From JBDOQU01 sp039839375 (lineage in GTDB: Bacteria; Pseudomonadota; Alphaproteobacteria; DSM-16000; Inquilinaceae), in the NCBI RefSeq assembly GCF_039839375.1, contig NZ_JBDOQU010000011.1, positions 1 through 64,000 on the forward strand: a DNA stretch of 64,000 bases. Reading direction: 5' to 3'. Shown here piece after piece: positions 35,631 through 43,738 of this stretch. The number at the start of each line of letters is the position of its first letter. Position 1 is the stretch's first letter. A model generated the notes under the pieces. It saw only the letters and a list, made by a program, of their open reading frames with translations, did no database searches and was not told the origin of the DNA. A program made the position numbers and the translations under genes.

Positions 35631-36065
35631 ATGCCCATCGAGATCAGGCATATCATCCTCCGGCGCGAGGATCTGGCCTATGCCGTCACCGACTACGCAC
35701 ACCGGACGGGGATGAAGATACCCTACGGGCGCATCATCGGATCCGACCTAAAATCCGGCGGCGGGCACACGATGTCGTTCAACGTCGTGGAGGACCGGAC
35801 CGGCCGGAAATCCGAATTCAAGATCGGCAACGAGGATCTGCTGTCGGCGGTTCTGATGTATTGCGGCACCCGGAAGATCCCCATCCCGGTGCATGGCGCC
35901 AAGCGGCTGAAGATCGTCCGCGAGACGGTGGCGCTGGAGATCACCAGCAACATCGACGACGACAAGGTGCCGCTGCTGAACGAGCTTCTCCGCGAGAGCG
36001 AGATCGTCCCGATCAACCGCATCGACGACCGCGAGGTCGACGCGGTTCTGGCCGGCGGGGATTGA
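35631..36065 (+). CDS. Conserved protein of unknown function
   Basis: 144 aa. It begins MPIEIRHIILRREDLAYAV with AAGGAAG upstream; 19 further codons are open but look non-coding. A conserved-looking middle (SGGGHTMSFNVVED, then MYCGTRKIPIPVHGAKRLKI) suggests a small alpha/beta fold. No signal peptide or helix is apparent. It follows the membrane-protein gene by 76 bp and may share its transcript. Confidence 0.65.
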   Translation: MPIEIRHIILRREDLAYAVTDYAHRTGMKIPYGRIIGSDLKSGGGHTMSFNVVEDRTGRKSEFKIGNEDLLSAVLMYCGTRKIPIPVHGAKRLKIVRETVALEITSNIDDDKVPLLNELLRESEIVPINRIDDREVDAVLAGGD

Positions 36066-36101
36066 GTCGTCCTTCGCCGCCGCTGCCTGCTTTGAGGGCC
36101 T

Positions 36102-36276
36102 ATGGATTCCAGATCAAGTCTGGAATGACTTTTAAAAACAATAAGTAATAATAACAATGTCATGCTGGACTTGATCCAGCATCCATACGGTGTCGACGGC
36201 AGTCGGAACGGCGTTCGTTCTTCGCCGGCGGCGAAGCGGCGGGGGCCTATGGATTCCGGATCAAGTCCGGAATGAC
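36102..36276. repeat. Three palindrome half-units, locus 4
   Basis: Half-units at 36102-36129 (inverted, arms TCCAGA/TCTGGA), 36159-36186 (direct, GCTGGA/TCCAGC) and 36249-36276 (inverted, TCCGGA/TCCGGA). The first two are joined by a 29-bp A/T-rich link. The array lies between two convergent genes and fills most of 36066-36305. Confidence 0.85.
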
Positions 36277-36305
36277 TATTAAAAACAAAAAATTACAAGC
36301 CGAAC

Positions 36306-37124
36306 TTAAAAGTCTGGAATAGCTGGAGCCAAACGGCCGCCGATGCGCAACGGTGCGACGCGGCGGGCGAGGCCGGTGCGGTCGTCGGTGTCGACGATCA
36401 GGCCGCAGAGGGTCGCGGCGTCTTCCGCCGGGCTGAGGCGTTCACCGGGCATCTTGCGGATGAAGCGGTGGATGGCCGCTTCCTTCTTCATGCCGATGAC
36501 GCTGTCGAAATCGCCGCACATGCCGGCATCGGTCTGGTAGGCGGTCCCGCCCGGCAGGATCTGGAGATCGGCCGTCGGGACATGGGTGTGGGTGCCGACC
36601 ACGAGGGTCGCGCGGCCGTCGAGATAATGGCCCATCGCCATCTTCTCGCTGGACGCCTCGCCATGGAAATCCAGCACGATGGCGTCCACGTCGCGCGGCA
36701 TCGCGACATCGGCCAGAATCCGGTCGATGGCGGCGAACGGGTCGTCCAGCGGGTCCATGAACAGGCGGGCCATCAGATTGACGATCATGACCTGACGGCC
36801 GCCATCCTGGGATTGCAGGATCGTCGCCCCCCGGCCGGGGGTGCCGTCCGGGAAGTTGGCGGGGCGCAGGATGCGCTGGTCGCGCTCCATATAGCCGATG
36901 ATATCCTTCTGGTCCCAGACATGGTTGCCGGTGGTGATGCAGTCCGCCCCGGCGTCGTGGAACTCCTGCGCGATCTTCGGCGTGATGCCGAAGCCGCCGG
37001 CCGCGTTCTCGCCGTTCAGCACGACGAAATCGAGCGCCAGGGATTCCCGCAGGCGGGGCAGGTGATGAAGCAGGACGGCGCGGCCGGAGCGGCCGACGAC
37101 ATCGCCGATGAAGGCCAGACGCAT
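36306..37124 (-). CDS. YmdB-like metallophosphoesterase
   Basis: 272 aa. The fold starts IGDVVGRSGRAVLLHHLP; metal ligands are in GDVVG, NGENAAGG, TTGNHVWDQ and GTHTHVPTAD. Relatives (TIGR00282 group) hydrolyse cyclic nucleotides in vitro, such as 2',3'-cAMP in B. subtilis YmdB. It follows the 5-FCL gene by 4 bp and is part of the zapA-6S-5-FCL transcript region. Confidence 0.9.
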   Translation of the reverse strand: MRLAFIGDVVGRSGRAVLLHHLPRLRESLALDFVVLNGENAAGGFGITPKIAQEFHDAGADCITTGNHVWDQKDIIGYMERDQRILRPANFPDGTPGRGATILQSQDGGRQVMIVNLMARLFMDPLDDPFAAIDRILADVAMPRDVDAIVLDFHGEASSEKMAMGHYLDGRATLVVGTHTHVPTADLQILPGGTAYQTDAGMCGDFDSVIGMKKEAAIHRFIRKMPGERLSPAEDAATLCGLIVDTDDRTGLARRVAPLRIGGRLAPAIPDF

Positions 37125-37128
37125 GGGA

Positions 37129-37755
37129 TCAGGAAATCGCTGAAGGTTTGAAGGCCTCCCGCTCCGTCACGATCCAGTCGAGCGGCTGGTCGTGAGGGTC
37201 GGCGGGGATGAGGGGAAGTTCCTGGCCGGCATAGGCCAGCCCTATGGCCAGCACCCGGCCGTGACGGCGGAGCCGGTCGAGCGTGCGGTCGTAGAAGCCC
37301 GCCCCGTAGCCGAGCCGGTGGCCCTTCCGGTCGAAGCCCAGCATGGGCACGAGGACGAGCGTCGGCGCGACCTCCGCCGCCTCCTCCGCCGGCGCAGGGA
37401 CGCCAAAGAGGCCGGGAACGAGGGCTTCGCCCGGACGCCACAGGCGGAAGCGCAGCGGCTGCCCCCGGCCGAGGGTGACGGGCAGGCAGCAGGTCGCGCC
37501 GGCCGAGGCCAGCGCGTCGAGCAGCGGGTTGGGGTCGAGTTCGTCGCGGATCGGCACGTAGCCCGCAATCACGGTTCCGGACTCCACCGGAACGTGGCGG
37601 AGGAAACGGTCCCGCACCTCCATCGCCGCCCTGCCCTGCCCCGCCGCATGGGCGGCGGCGCGGAGCTGGCGGGCGCGTTCGCGCGCTTCACGTTTGGGTT
37701 CAGAGAGGGAAGTCACGGCGCCGGAATCGGTGAGGCCGCAGCGGCCGTTGGTCAT
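37129..37755 (-). CDS. ygfA: 5-formyltetrahydrofolate cyclo-ligase
   Basis: 208 aa. It converts 5-formyl-THF to 5,10-methenyl-THF with ATP. The motif LVLVPMLGFDRKGHRLGYGAGFYDR (given here only by its ends, about 133-157) carries the family GYGxGFYDR loop; an ATP-binding KREARERAR helix is at the N-terminus. GAGGAG just before the ATG at 37755 decides the start. Its position directly behind 6S RNA is conserved widely in proteobacteria. Confidence 0.93.
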   Translation of the reverse strand: MTNGRCGLTDSGAVTSLSEPKREARERARQLRAAAHAAGQGRAAMEVRDRFLRHVPVESGTVIAGYVPIRDELDPNPLLDALASAGATCCLPVTLGRGQPLRFRLWRPGEALVPGLFGVPAPAEEAAEVAPTLVLVPMLGFDRKGHRLGYGAGFYDRTLDRLRRHGRVLAIGLAYAGQELPLIPADPHDQPLDWIVTEREAFKPSAIS

Positions 37756-37759
37756 TTCG

Positions 37760-37896
37760 TCTCCTCATGGGCCCTGCTTTAGCAGGTGGGCGCCGTGTGC
37801 CGGGACCACAGCCCCGGCAGGGACAGCTCCCTAGAGGATTCGCATCGGCCCCAGGGACAAAGGAACCTGACGCACCCCGCAGCCTCACCGGCTTAT
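37760..37896 (-). ncRNA. ssrS: 6S RNA
   Basis: The 141 bp between the zapA stop and the 5-FCL start look like an alphaproteobacterial 6S RNA. GGGUGC near the 5' end can pair with GCGCCC near the 3' end to close a long, bulged helix, inner stems such as AGGGA-GCUG-UCCCU are present, and a 3' hairpin CCTGC-TAAA-GCAGG ends it. 6S binds the sigma-70 polymerase holoenzyme and acts mainly in stationary phase. Identification rests on the zapA-6S-ygfA context and these stems; the exact ends are estimates. Confidence 0.72.
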
Positions 37897-38211
37897 CTAG
37901 GCGCGTTCCAACCGCGCCGCAATAGCCTCCATCCGGCCGGCGAGACGGCCGATCGCGGCCGCGACCTCACCGTCCCTGTCGCCGCCACCGCCGGCGCGGG
38001 CTTCCGCCGCGCGCGAATCGGCGAGTTCGTCGGCCAGCAGGAGCGCGGCCATCACCAAGAGGTGGGTGTCGCTGGCCGATCCGGCGACGGTCTTGATCTC
38101 CGCCACCCGCCCCTCGACATAGCGCGCCATCTCCCGCACCCGGTCCTCCTGCCCGTCGCCGCAGGCGACCGGGTAGGTGCGGCCATTGATCATGACGTCG
38201 ACGCGGGCCAT
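37897..38211 (-). CDS. zapA: Cell division protein ZapA
   Basis: 104 aa. The N-terminal VDVMINGRTYPVACGDGQED (about 4-23) and the helix EDRVREMARYVEGRVAEIK are the ZapA signature; the C-terminus is a coiled coil. It cross-links FtsZ filaments at midcell. It is 2 bp downstream of the small coiled-coil gene and upstream of 6S RNA. Confidence 0.93.
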   Translation of the reverse strand: MARVDVMINGRTYPVACGDGQEDRVREMARYVEGRVAEIKTVAGSASDTHLLVMAALLLADELADSRAAEARAGGGGDRDGEVAAAIGRLAGRMEAIAARLERA

Positions 38212-38213
38212 CG

Positions 38214-38411
38214 TCAGGGTGTCTCCAGCAGGGATTCGAGCCGGTGGATGGCGCGTTCCACCCGGTCGGCCACGGCATCCGCGTCCGGTACGGTTGCGTT
38301 GCCCCCCGCCCCGGAAACAGCGGGCCGTTCGGCCTCACGCGCCGCGATCCCCCGTTCGAGACTGTCGAGGGCCTGTTCGAGCCGTTTAAGCTCGGCCGCG
38401 ATCTGTGACAT
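38214..38411 (-). CDS. Small coiled-coil protein preceding ZapA
   Basis: 65 aa. Two short helical stretches (SQIAAELKRLEQALDSLERG and ADRVERAIHRLESLL) flank a flexible Gly/Pro loop. Similar short coiled-coil proteins (DUF4164-like) stand before zapA in other alphaproteobacteria and may assist in division. The ATG at 38411 is the only start. Confidence 0.7.
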   Translation of the reverse strand: MSQIAAELKRLEQALDSLERGIAAREAERPAVSGAGGNATVPDADAVADRVERAIHRLESLLETP

Positions 38412-38464
38412 TCAATGAAGCCGCCGAGATTGAGGAATCCAGGAAGTATGGAACTTTAACAATG

Positions 38465-39856
38465 CTATGCGGCGCTGCCTTCGCCGTCAACAAGAGGACG
38501 ACCGCCCGGCGCGACAGGCGCGGTGAGCAATGGCGCGCCGGAGCCCCCCGCCGCCGGCAGGTGGAGGCCTTCGGTCGGCGAGCGCCAGGCGAGCGTGTCG
38601 AAGGCCCCGCAGGCCCCGCAAAGCGCCGTCCAGGCGATCGCGGTCGTGCCGCACTGGCCGCAGACCCAGGTCGGATCGGGCGGGGAATCGCTGGCCTTGG
38701 CGAGCCAGGCGCGGGCGGCAGCCGTGTCGCCGTGCTCCGCCTGCTCAAGATCCGCGAGCAGATGATAAACGCGGCGCGTCGGCGCCTTCCGCTCCACCTT
38801 CAGCAGATGGCCGCGCGCGGCGCCCCACAGCTTCGCCGCCAGTTCGGCCTCCGCGAGCGCAGTCAGGCTTTCCGCGTTATCCGGCTGCAGCCGGTGCAGC
38901 CGTTCGACCCGCTTCACCCGGTCCAGCGGCGCTTCGTCGGCCGGGGCGAGGTCCAGCCAGGCGGCCATGAGATCGGGATGCGGGGCGCGCGTCCAGGCGG
39001 CATCGATCACCTTCTGCGCCTGCCGGTCCTTGCCTGTCCGGGCAAGGAGGCGCGCCTCCCGCACAGCGGCGGGCACGAAGTCCGGCGACAGCTTCAGCGC
39101 CCGGTGGGCGTGACGCTGGGCAGCGTGGGAATCGCCCCCGGCCTCGTCGATCCGGCTGCGCTCCATGAGAATGGCGGTGGTCCAGCGGCGCGCCGTCTGC
39201 TCATCGATCACGCCCGACTTGCGAGCGGAGGACAGGCTGGCCTGGGCTTCCGCCCACTGGCGCTGCCTGATCTCAAGCTCCAGCACCGCGCGCTGGACCC
39301 AGGGCGTCTCCGGCCTCAGATCCTTGGCGCGGCGGGCGAGCGACAGGGCGCGGGTGGGATCGTCCTGCCGCAGCGACTGGTTGAGCAGCCCGCGCAGGCC
39401 GAGGAACTCCGTCTCCGGCCGTTTCAGCATCGCTTCGAAATAGGACCGGGCGGCGTTGTCGTCGCCGTTGAGCTGGGCGGCCTGGGCGGACAGAAGCATG
39501 GTCAGCGGCGGTTCGTTCAGCAGCGCGTCGGCCTTGCGGGCCTGGCGCCGCGCCGCCTGGGGATCGCCGGCCGCCACCGCGACCATGCCGTAGGTCAGCG
39601 CCTTATAGCCGCGCTCACGCTTCGACCGCTGGCGGTAATTCCGCCACCGTCCGGGCGTCCGCGCCGCCCCGCGCCACAGGCGGTAGAGGAAGGCGGCGAC
39701 CAGCATCAGCGCCGCGACCGCGACGATCAGCACGCCGACCGACGTCTCGACGACATAGCCCTGCCATTCGACCGCGACCGCGCCCGGCCGGTTCGCCAGC
39801 CAGATCGCCACCGCGACCAGAATCGCGATCTTGATGATCCACCAGACGGCCCGCAT
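38465..39856 (-). CDS. hemY: HemY-type TPR membrane protein with zinc-ribbon tail
   Basis: 463 aa. Two transmembrane helices (about 5-22 and 37-62) lead into HemY_N-like and TPR sequence (EAMLKRPETEFLGLRGLLNQ, ALKLSPDFVPAAV). Near the C-terminus two CxxC pairs (VCGQCG and LCGACG, about 405-425) form a zinc-ribbon/rubredoxin-like module akin to the LapB tail. Function in heme synthesis was inferred historically from its operon. The ATG overlaps the mitofilin-like stop by one base (TGATG). Residues upstream of this ATG are shadow. Confidence 0.88.
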   Translation of the reverse strand: MRAVWWIIKIAILVAVAIWLANRPGAVAVEWQGYVVETSVGVLIVAVAALMLVAAFLYRLWRGAARTPGRWRNYRQRSKRERGYKALTYGMVAVAAGDPQAARRQARKADALLNEPPLTMLLSAQAAQLNGDDNAARSYFEAMLKRPETEFLGLRGLLNQSLRQDDPTRALSLARRAKDLRPETPWVQRAVLELEIRQRQWAEAQASLSSARKSGVIDEQTARRWTTAILMERSRIDEAGGDSHAAQRHAHRALKLSPDFVPAAVREARLLARTGKDRQAQKVIDAAWTRAPHPDLMAAWLDLAPADEAPLDRVKRVERLHRLQPDNAESLTALAEAELAAKLWGAARGHLLKVERKAPTRRVYHLLADLEQAEHGDTAAARAWLAKASDSPPDPTWVCGQCGTTAIAWTALCGACGAFDTLAWRSPTEGLHLPAAGGSGAPLLTAPVAPGGRPLVDGEGSAA

Positions 39857-41382
39857 CACTGCGTCCCGGATTCGGTGGATGACGATGATTCGGCGGGCGG
39901 CTGCCGCGCTTCGGCCGGCTGACTCGCGGGCTCGGCCGCCGGCTCGTCTGGCGGCGGCGCATCGGCCGATCCGGCCAGACGGCGCACCGCGAGGCCGTTC
40001 AGCGCCTCGACCGCGCGCTCGGCCTCCAGCCGGGCCCGGGCGGCGGCGAGCCATTCTTCGGCGGCCGCCGCGGCGTCGCCCTGGAGTGCGCCCAGCGCCT
40101 CCACCGCGCCGGCGAGGTCGCCGTCCCGGAGCCGGCCTTCGGCCCGCGCCAGGATGGCGTCGGGATCGTCGCCCTCGACCTCTCCGGGCGCGGGTCGGAT
40201 CGTCACCAGCCCCTCGACCGAGGCGCGCATCTGGTCGACCCAGGAAGCGTCGGCCGGAAGGGATTCGGCCTGCCGCACCGCATCGGCCATGGCGGGGAAC
40301 CGCCGCTCAAGCTCCTCCCGTCCGGCCACCCCCTGCGCGCCGTGGGCGTCGAGCGTCTCCAGCGCCTGCTGGAACTCCGGGTCGCCGGCGGCGACGGAGC
40401 GGAGGGCCGTGAGGCCGGAATCGAAGGAACCGCCCTGGGCCAAAGCCTGGCCGATCTGGCCGACCGCCAGCACGATCGCCTGGGTGCGGCTGTCGGTCGC
40501 CTCCGATCGCGCAAGGGCGGCGGAGACGCGCTCCAGCTCCGTCGAAGACTGATCGATCGTCTGCTCCAGGCGATCGACGCGCCCGGTCAGGCTGTCGAGC
40601 GCCGTCCGGGAGGATTCCAGCCCCTCGATACGGTCGCCCAGAGCGGAGATCGCGGACTGGAGCGGGGCCAGCGCCTCGGCGTCCGTGCCGGCGGGGGCTG
40701 CCTCCAGCGCCGCCAGCCGGTCGTTCAGCGAGGCCAGCGATTGCAGGCTTTCGTCCAGCGACGCCAGCCTGCCCTCCATCGCCGCGAGACGGTCGGCACC
40801 CGCGCTGTCCTCTGCGCCATTCTCCGCACCGTTCTCCCCTGCCCCCATGACGGCGGCGAGCCTGGGGCCCCAGAGCGGCTGGGTCAGGATGGCGAGAAGG
40901 CCGAGGATTGCCAGCCCCAGCGCGATCCCGGCGAGGGAGCGGGCGTCGCGGGCCTGCTTCGCCTCGGAGACCGCTGCTTCCTGACGGATGTCGGCGGTTT
41001 CGGGAGGTTCAGGGGCTTTCTCCGGTTCCGGCGCGTCCGGCCGGTCGGTTGGGATGTCTGTCACGTGGCCTGCTTTGTCTTCTTCTTTCGTCGGGGATTC
41101 GTCCGGCCCCGCCGAGGCGGCAAGGTCCGCGCGGTCCAGGACGACCACGTGGGCGATCGCGGCGGCGCGGATATCGTCATGGCGGGAAACCGGTATAGCC
41201 TGCCGCTTCTTCCATCCCTGAACCGTGGTGACGGGAATGCCCAGCTTCGACGCCATGGGCCGGATACCGCCGAAGGCGGCGATGACCCGTTCGGCGGGCG
41301 AGCCGGTCCCGGCTTCGTGTCCGGGATCCTCCGGCCCAGAACCGCCTGGCGGCGCGTTGGGTTTATCGCTGTCAGAAACCAT
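39856..41382 (-). CDS. Mitofilin/HemX-like inner-membrane protein with N-terminal HTH-like segment
   Basis: 508 aa. Residues about 30-75 (AAFGGIRPMASKLGIPVTTV, then QGWKKRQAIP) resemble a small helix-turn-helix of the carph-isopro type. A Pro/Glu-rich linker precedes one transmembrane helix (about 150-172), followed by long coiled coils (about 190-305) and a C-terminal helical domain with ASWVDQMRASVEGLVTIRP and repeated Ala-rich helices. This layout and the hemD/hemY neighbours match alphaproteobacterial mitofilin-like proteins (Mic60 relatives), which help shape inner membranes. The HTH-like start is unusual beside a membrane-shaping domain. Confidence 0.8.
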   Translation of the reverse strand: MVSDSDKPNAPPGGSGPEDPGHEAGTGSPAERVIAAFGGIRPMASKLGIPVTTVQGWKKRQAIPVSRHDDIRAAAIAHVVVLDRADLAASAGPDESPTKEEDKAGHVTDIPTDRPDAPEPEKAPEPPETADIRQEAAVSEAKQARDARSLAGIALGLAILGLLAILTQPLWGPRLAAVMGAGENGAENGAEDSAGADRLAAMEGRLASLDESLQSLASLNDRLAALEAAPAGTDAEALAPLQSAISALGDRIEGLESSRTALDSLTGRVDRLEQTIDQSSTELERVSAALARSEATDSRTQAIVLAVGQIGQALAQGGSFDSGLTALRSVAAGDPEFQQALETLDAHGAQGVAGREELERRFPAMADAVRQAESLPADASWVDQMRASVEGLVTIRPAPGEVEGDDPDAILARAEGRLRDGDLAGAVEALGALQGDAAAAAEEWLAAARARLEAERAVEALNGLAVRRLAGSADAPPPDEPAAEPASQPAEARQPPAESSSSTESGTQ

Positions 41383-41403
41383 GGGCCGTCGCTGTTGTTC
41401 CAG

Positions 41404-42126
41404 TCACGGACGAATGGCCGGCGCATCGACCAGTGAGAGCATCCCGGCGATATCGGGGCGCGGCGCTATCGCGATCCGGCCCCAGGCCCGATCGTCCAGC
41501 CGTCGCGCCACGGCGGCGCTGAGACAGAGCGCGGAAAGCGGCTGGAGAGCGCCGCCGAGACCGGCCCTTCCGACCAGCGTAACAAACACCTCCGCCGTTC
41601 GTGGAGAAAAAAGCAGGACGCCCTCTACGGCGCGGTCGCGCAAGGCCTCGACGGCGGCGGCGGGCAGGGCTTCGACGGCGCGGGCTTCATAGAACCGCTC
41701 GCGGCGCACGGTGAAGCCTTGTTCATCGAGAAGCGCCGCAAGATCGCCGGCCAGATGAGTTCCCGCGACATGGAGGAGCGGCCCAAAGGAGGGCGACAGG
41801 CTGGAGGCGACCAGCGACGCCAGATCCTCCACCGCGCCGCCGGCGCTGGCGACATGAAGGAAACCGCCCTCCCTCGCCGCCGCCGCCGTCCCGTCGCCCA
41901 CGGCGAAGACCGGCAGGTCGCGCCGGGCGGCGGTGCGGGCGAGCGCCCGGGCGCCGTTGGCGCTGGTCAGCAGGAAGCCGGTGGCGTCCCCGCCGTCGAA
42001 GCCGGGCGGCGCATGATCGACGATCGTCATCAGCGGCGCGACGATGGCGGTCGCCCCCCGCGCCTCCAGGGCCTTCGCGACCGGAAGCGCATCCGTCTCC
42101 GGACGGGTGACCAGCCAGGCCGTCAC
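41404..42126 (-). CDS. hemD: Uroporphyrinogen-III synthase
   Basis: 240 aa. The family is weakly conserved; TAWLVTRPETDALPVAKALE opens it, with LLTSANGARALA (the TSxNG motif) and LLFSPRTAEVFV (FFSPRTA-type motif) later. It closes hydroxymethylbilane with ring-D inversion. GTG start in a GTGA overlap with the hemC stop. Confidence 0.92.
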   Translation of the reverse strand: MTAWLVTRPETDALPVAKALEARGATAIVAPLMTIVDHAPPGFDGGDATGFLLTSANGARALARTAARRDLPVFAVGDGTAAAAREGGFLHVASAGGAVEDLASLVASSLSPSFGPLLHVAGTHLAGDLAALLDEQGFTVRRERFYEARAVEALPAAAVEALRDRAVEGVLLFSPRTAEVFVTLVGRAGLGGALQPLSALCLSAAVARRLDDRAWGRIAIAPRPDIAGMLSLVDAPAIRP

Positions 42127-43055
42127 GCGATCAGGAAGTCCGGCCCGATCCGGGCCTTCAGCTCCGCTCCCGCCTCGGCCCCCAAAGCAGCGGCGTCGGC
42201 GGCCGCCCCTTCCCGGCGAAGACGGTGGATTTCGCTGCCGTCGGGTTTGGCGACCAGCCCGTCGAGACTGATCCGGCCGCCCTCCCCCAGCGTCGCCAGC
42301 GCCGCGATCGGCGTGCGGCAGGAGCCGTCGAGCACCTTGAGCAGCGCGCGCTCCGCCGCCACCCGCTCCGCCGTCCGGGCGCAATGCAGCGGCGCGAGGC
42401 ATTCCAGCACCCGATCGTCGTCGGACCGGCATTCGATGCCGATGGCGCCCTGGGCGACGGCGGGCAGCATCTGATCCTCCGGCAGGATGGCGGTGATCCT
42501 GTCGGCCTTGTCCAGCCGCCGCAGACCGGCGACGGCCAGGAGCGTGGCGTCGACCTGCCCCTCCGCCAGCTTGCGCAACCGGCTCTCGACATTGCCGCGG
42601 AAGGTGACGACGGACACGTCCGGCCGGCGCGCCAGCACCTGCGCCTGACGGCGCAGCGAGGCGGTGCCGACGATTGCGCCCGGCGGCAGATCGTCCAGCC
42701 CGGCCATGCTGTCGCGGGCGAAGAAGGCGTCGCGCGGATCCTCGCGCGGCAACAGGCAGGCTATCTCCAGCCCCGGCGGCAGCCAGGTGGCGACATCCTT
42801 CATCGAGTGGACGGCCAGATCGATCGACCTGTCGATCAGCGCCTCCTCGATCTCCTTGGTGAACAGGCCCTTGCCGCCGATCTCCGCCAGCGCCCGGTCC
42901 TGGACGCGGTCGCCCGTGGTCTTGATGACCACGATCTCCACCGCGCCCTCGGCGGCGAGTTCGGGGAAGGCCGCGCCGAGGCGGCGCGCGGTCTCGCGGG
43001 CCTGGGCCAGCGCCAGAGGGCTGCCCCTCGTGCCGATACGCAGGATGGTGGTCAT
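42123..43055 (-). CDS. hemC: Porphobilinogen deaminase
   Basis: 310 aa. It polymerises four porphobilinogens to hydroxymethylbilane. RIGTRGSPLALAQ opens it, KDVATWLPPG and VGTASLRRQAQVLARRPD are present, and the cofactor Cys lies in LDGSCRTPIAAL. It is divergent from tsaD in related genomes; here about 2.5 kb of accessory DNA intervenes. Confidence 0.97.
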   Translation of the reverse strand: MTTILRIGTRGSPLALAQARETARRLGAAFPELAAEGAVEIVVIKTTGDRVQDRALAEIGGKGLFTKEIEEALIDRSIDLAVHSMKDVATWLPPGLEIACLLPREDPRDAFFARDSMAGLDDLPPGAIVGTASLRRQAQVLARRPDVSVVTFRGNVESRLRKLAEGQVDATLLAVAGLRRLDKADRITAILPEDQMLPAVAQGAIGIECRSDDDRVLECLAPLHCARTAERVAAERALLKVLDGSCRTPIAALATLGEGGRISLDGLVAKPDGSEIHRLRREGAAADAAALGAEAGAELKARIGPDFLIA

Positions 43056-43235
43056 GGGGGCAGCATGTAGGCCGCGTCCGCCGCGATCGTCAATCCGTAT
43101 CGCCTCGTACGTTCATGGGAATATATGGAAAGTATAGCTTAATATTATCACTGTGGTTGACTCCTCTATGTCACAGCACTACGTAATCGTTCCTCAGCGC
43201 CGGGCAAACAACAACAAGATCAACCGTCGCGTTTA

Positions 43236-43250
43236 CCGACGAATCGTCGG
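43236..43250. promoter_or_regulatory. Perfect palindrome upstream of the 110-aa gene
   Basis: CCGACGA and TCGTCGG flank a single central A. It lies 73 bp before the ATG at 43324, within a comparatively AT-rich 268-bp spacer, and may be an operator. No gene is seen in 43056-43323. Confidence 0.4.
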
Positions 43251-43323
43251 CGAAATAACTTTTCGAAAATGAATCGGGATTCCGCCGGCGAAGAGTTCAA
43301 CTGGAACGGAGGCTTGTATTCAC

Positions 43324-43656
43324 ATGAGCAAATTCGAACAGATCAAACCCTATATCACCGGAATCGTCATCGGCCTGATCGCGGCGCCGGTCATCGCCTT
43401 CAGCTTCGGCTGGATCGTGACCACCAGTTCCATGGAAACATCGGTCCATGAGGCGAAGCTGCAGGTGCTGGCCGCCGCATGCGCCGGCAGGGCGACCGCC
43501 TACCGGACGGCGGAGAACATCACCACCGACATCAGCGGCTGGCAGGAGCGTGACGCCCGCGAGCAGATCGCCGCGCGCTTCGTGGGGACGCTGGAGGAAG
43601 ACGGCGTCGAGAACGACGACATCGTCGAGGAGTGCGCCGACCTGCTGGACGTTTGA
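43324..43656 (+). CDS. Single-pass periplasm-facing protein, unknown function
   Basis: 110 aa. A hydrophobic helix at about 11-33 (ITGIVIGLIAAPVIAFSFGW) is followed by a soluble region with LQVLAAACAGRATA and a second Cys in EECADLL. The Cys pair, helix and ending resemble a family of alphaproteobacterial hypotheticals that start with a transmembrane segment and contain a similar APIC...CAELL pattern. GGAGG lies 13 bases before the ATG. It sits in the hemC/tsaD islet. Confidence 0.7.
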   Translation: MSKFEQIKPYITGIVIGLIAAPVIAFSFGWIVTTSSMETSVHEAKLQVLAAACAGRATAYRTAENITTDISGWQERDAREQIAARFVGTLEEDGVENDDIVEECADLLDV

Positions 43657-43703
43657 GGCGGAAGTGCGGGCAGTCGCCCTCGACCATCACTAACGGCAGC
43701 ATT

Positions 43704-43732
43704 GCACACTAACGTTATCAGCGTTAGTGTGC
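43704..43732. promoter_or_regulatory. Operator-like inverted repeat before the AbiE-type pair
   Basis: Perfect 11-base arms gcacactaacg and cgttagtgtgc are separated by 7 bases. The right arm ends 6 bases before the ATG at 43739. AbiEi antitoxins autoregulate by binding inverted repeats in their promoter, which this fits. Confidence 0.75.
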
Positions 43733-43738
43733 GATGCC

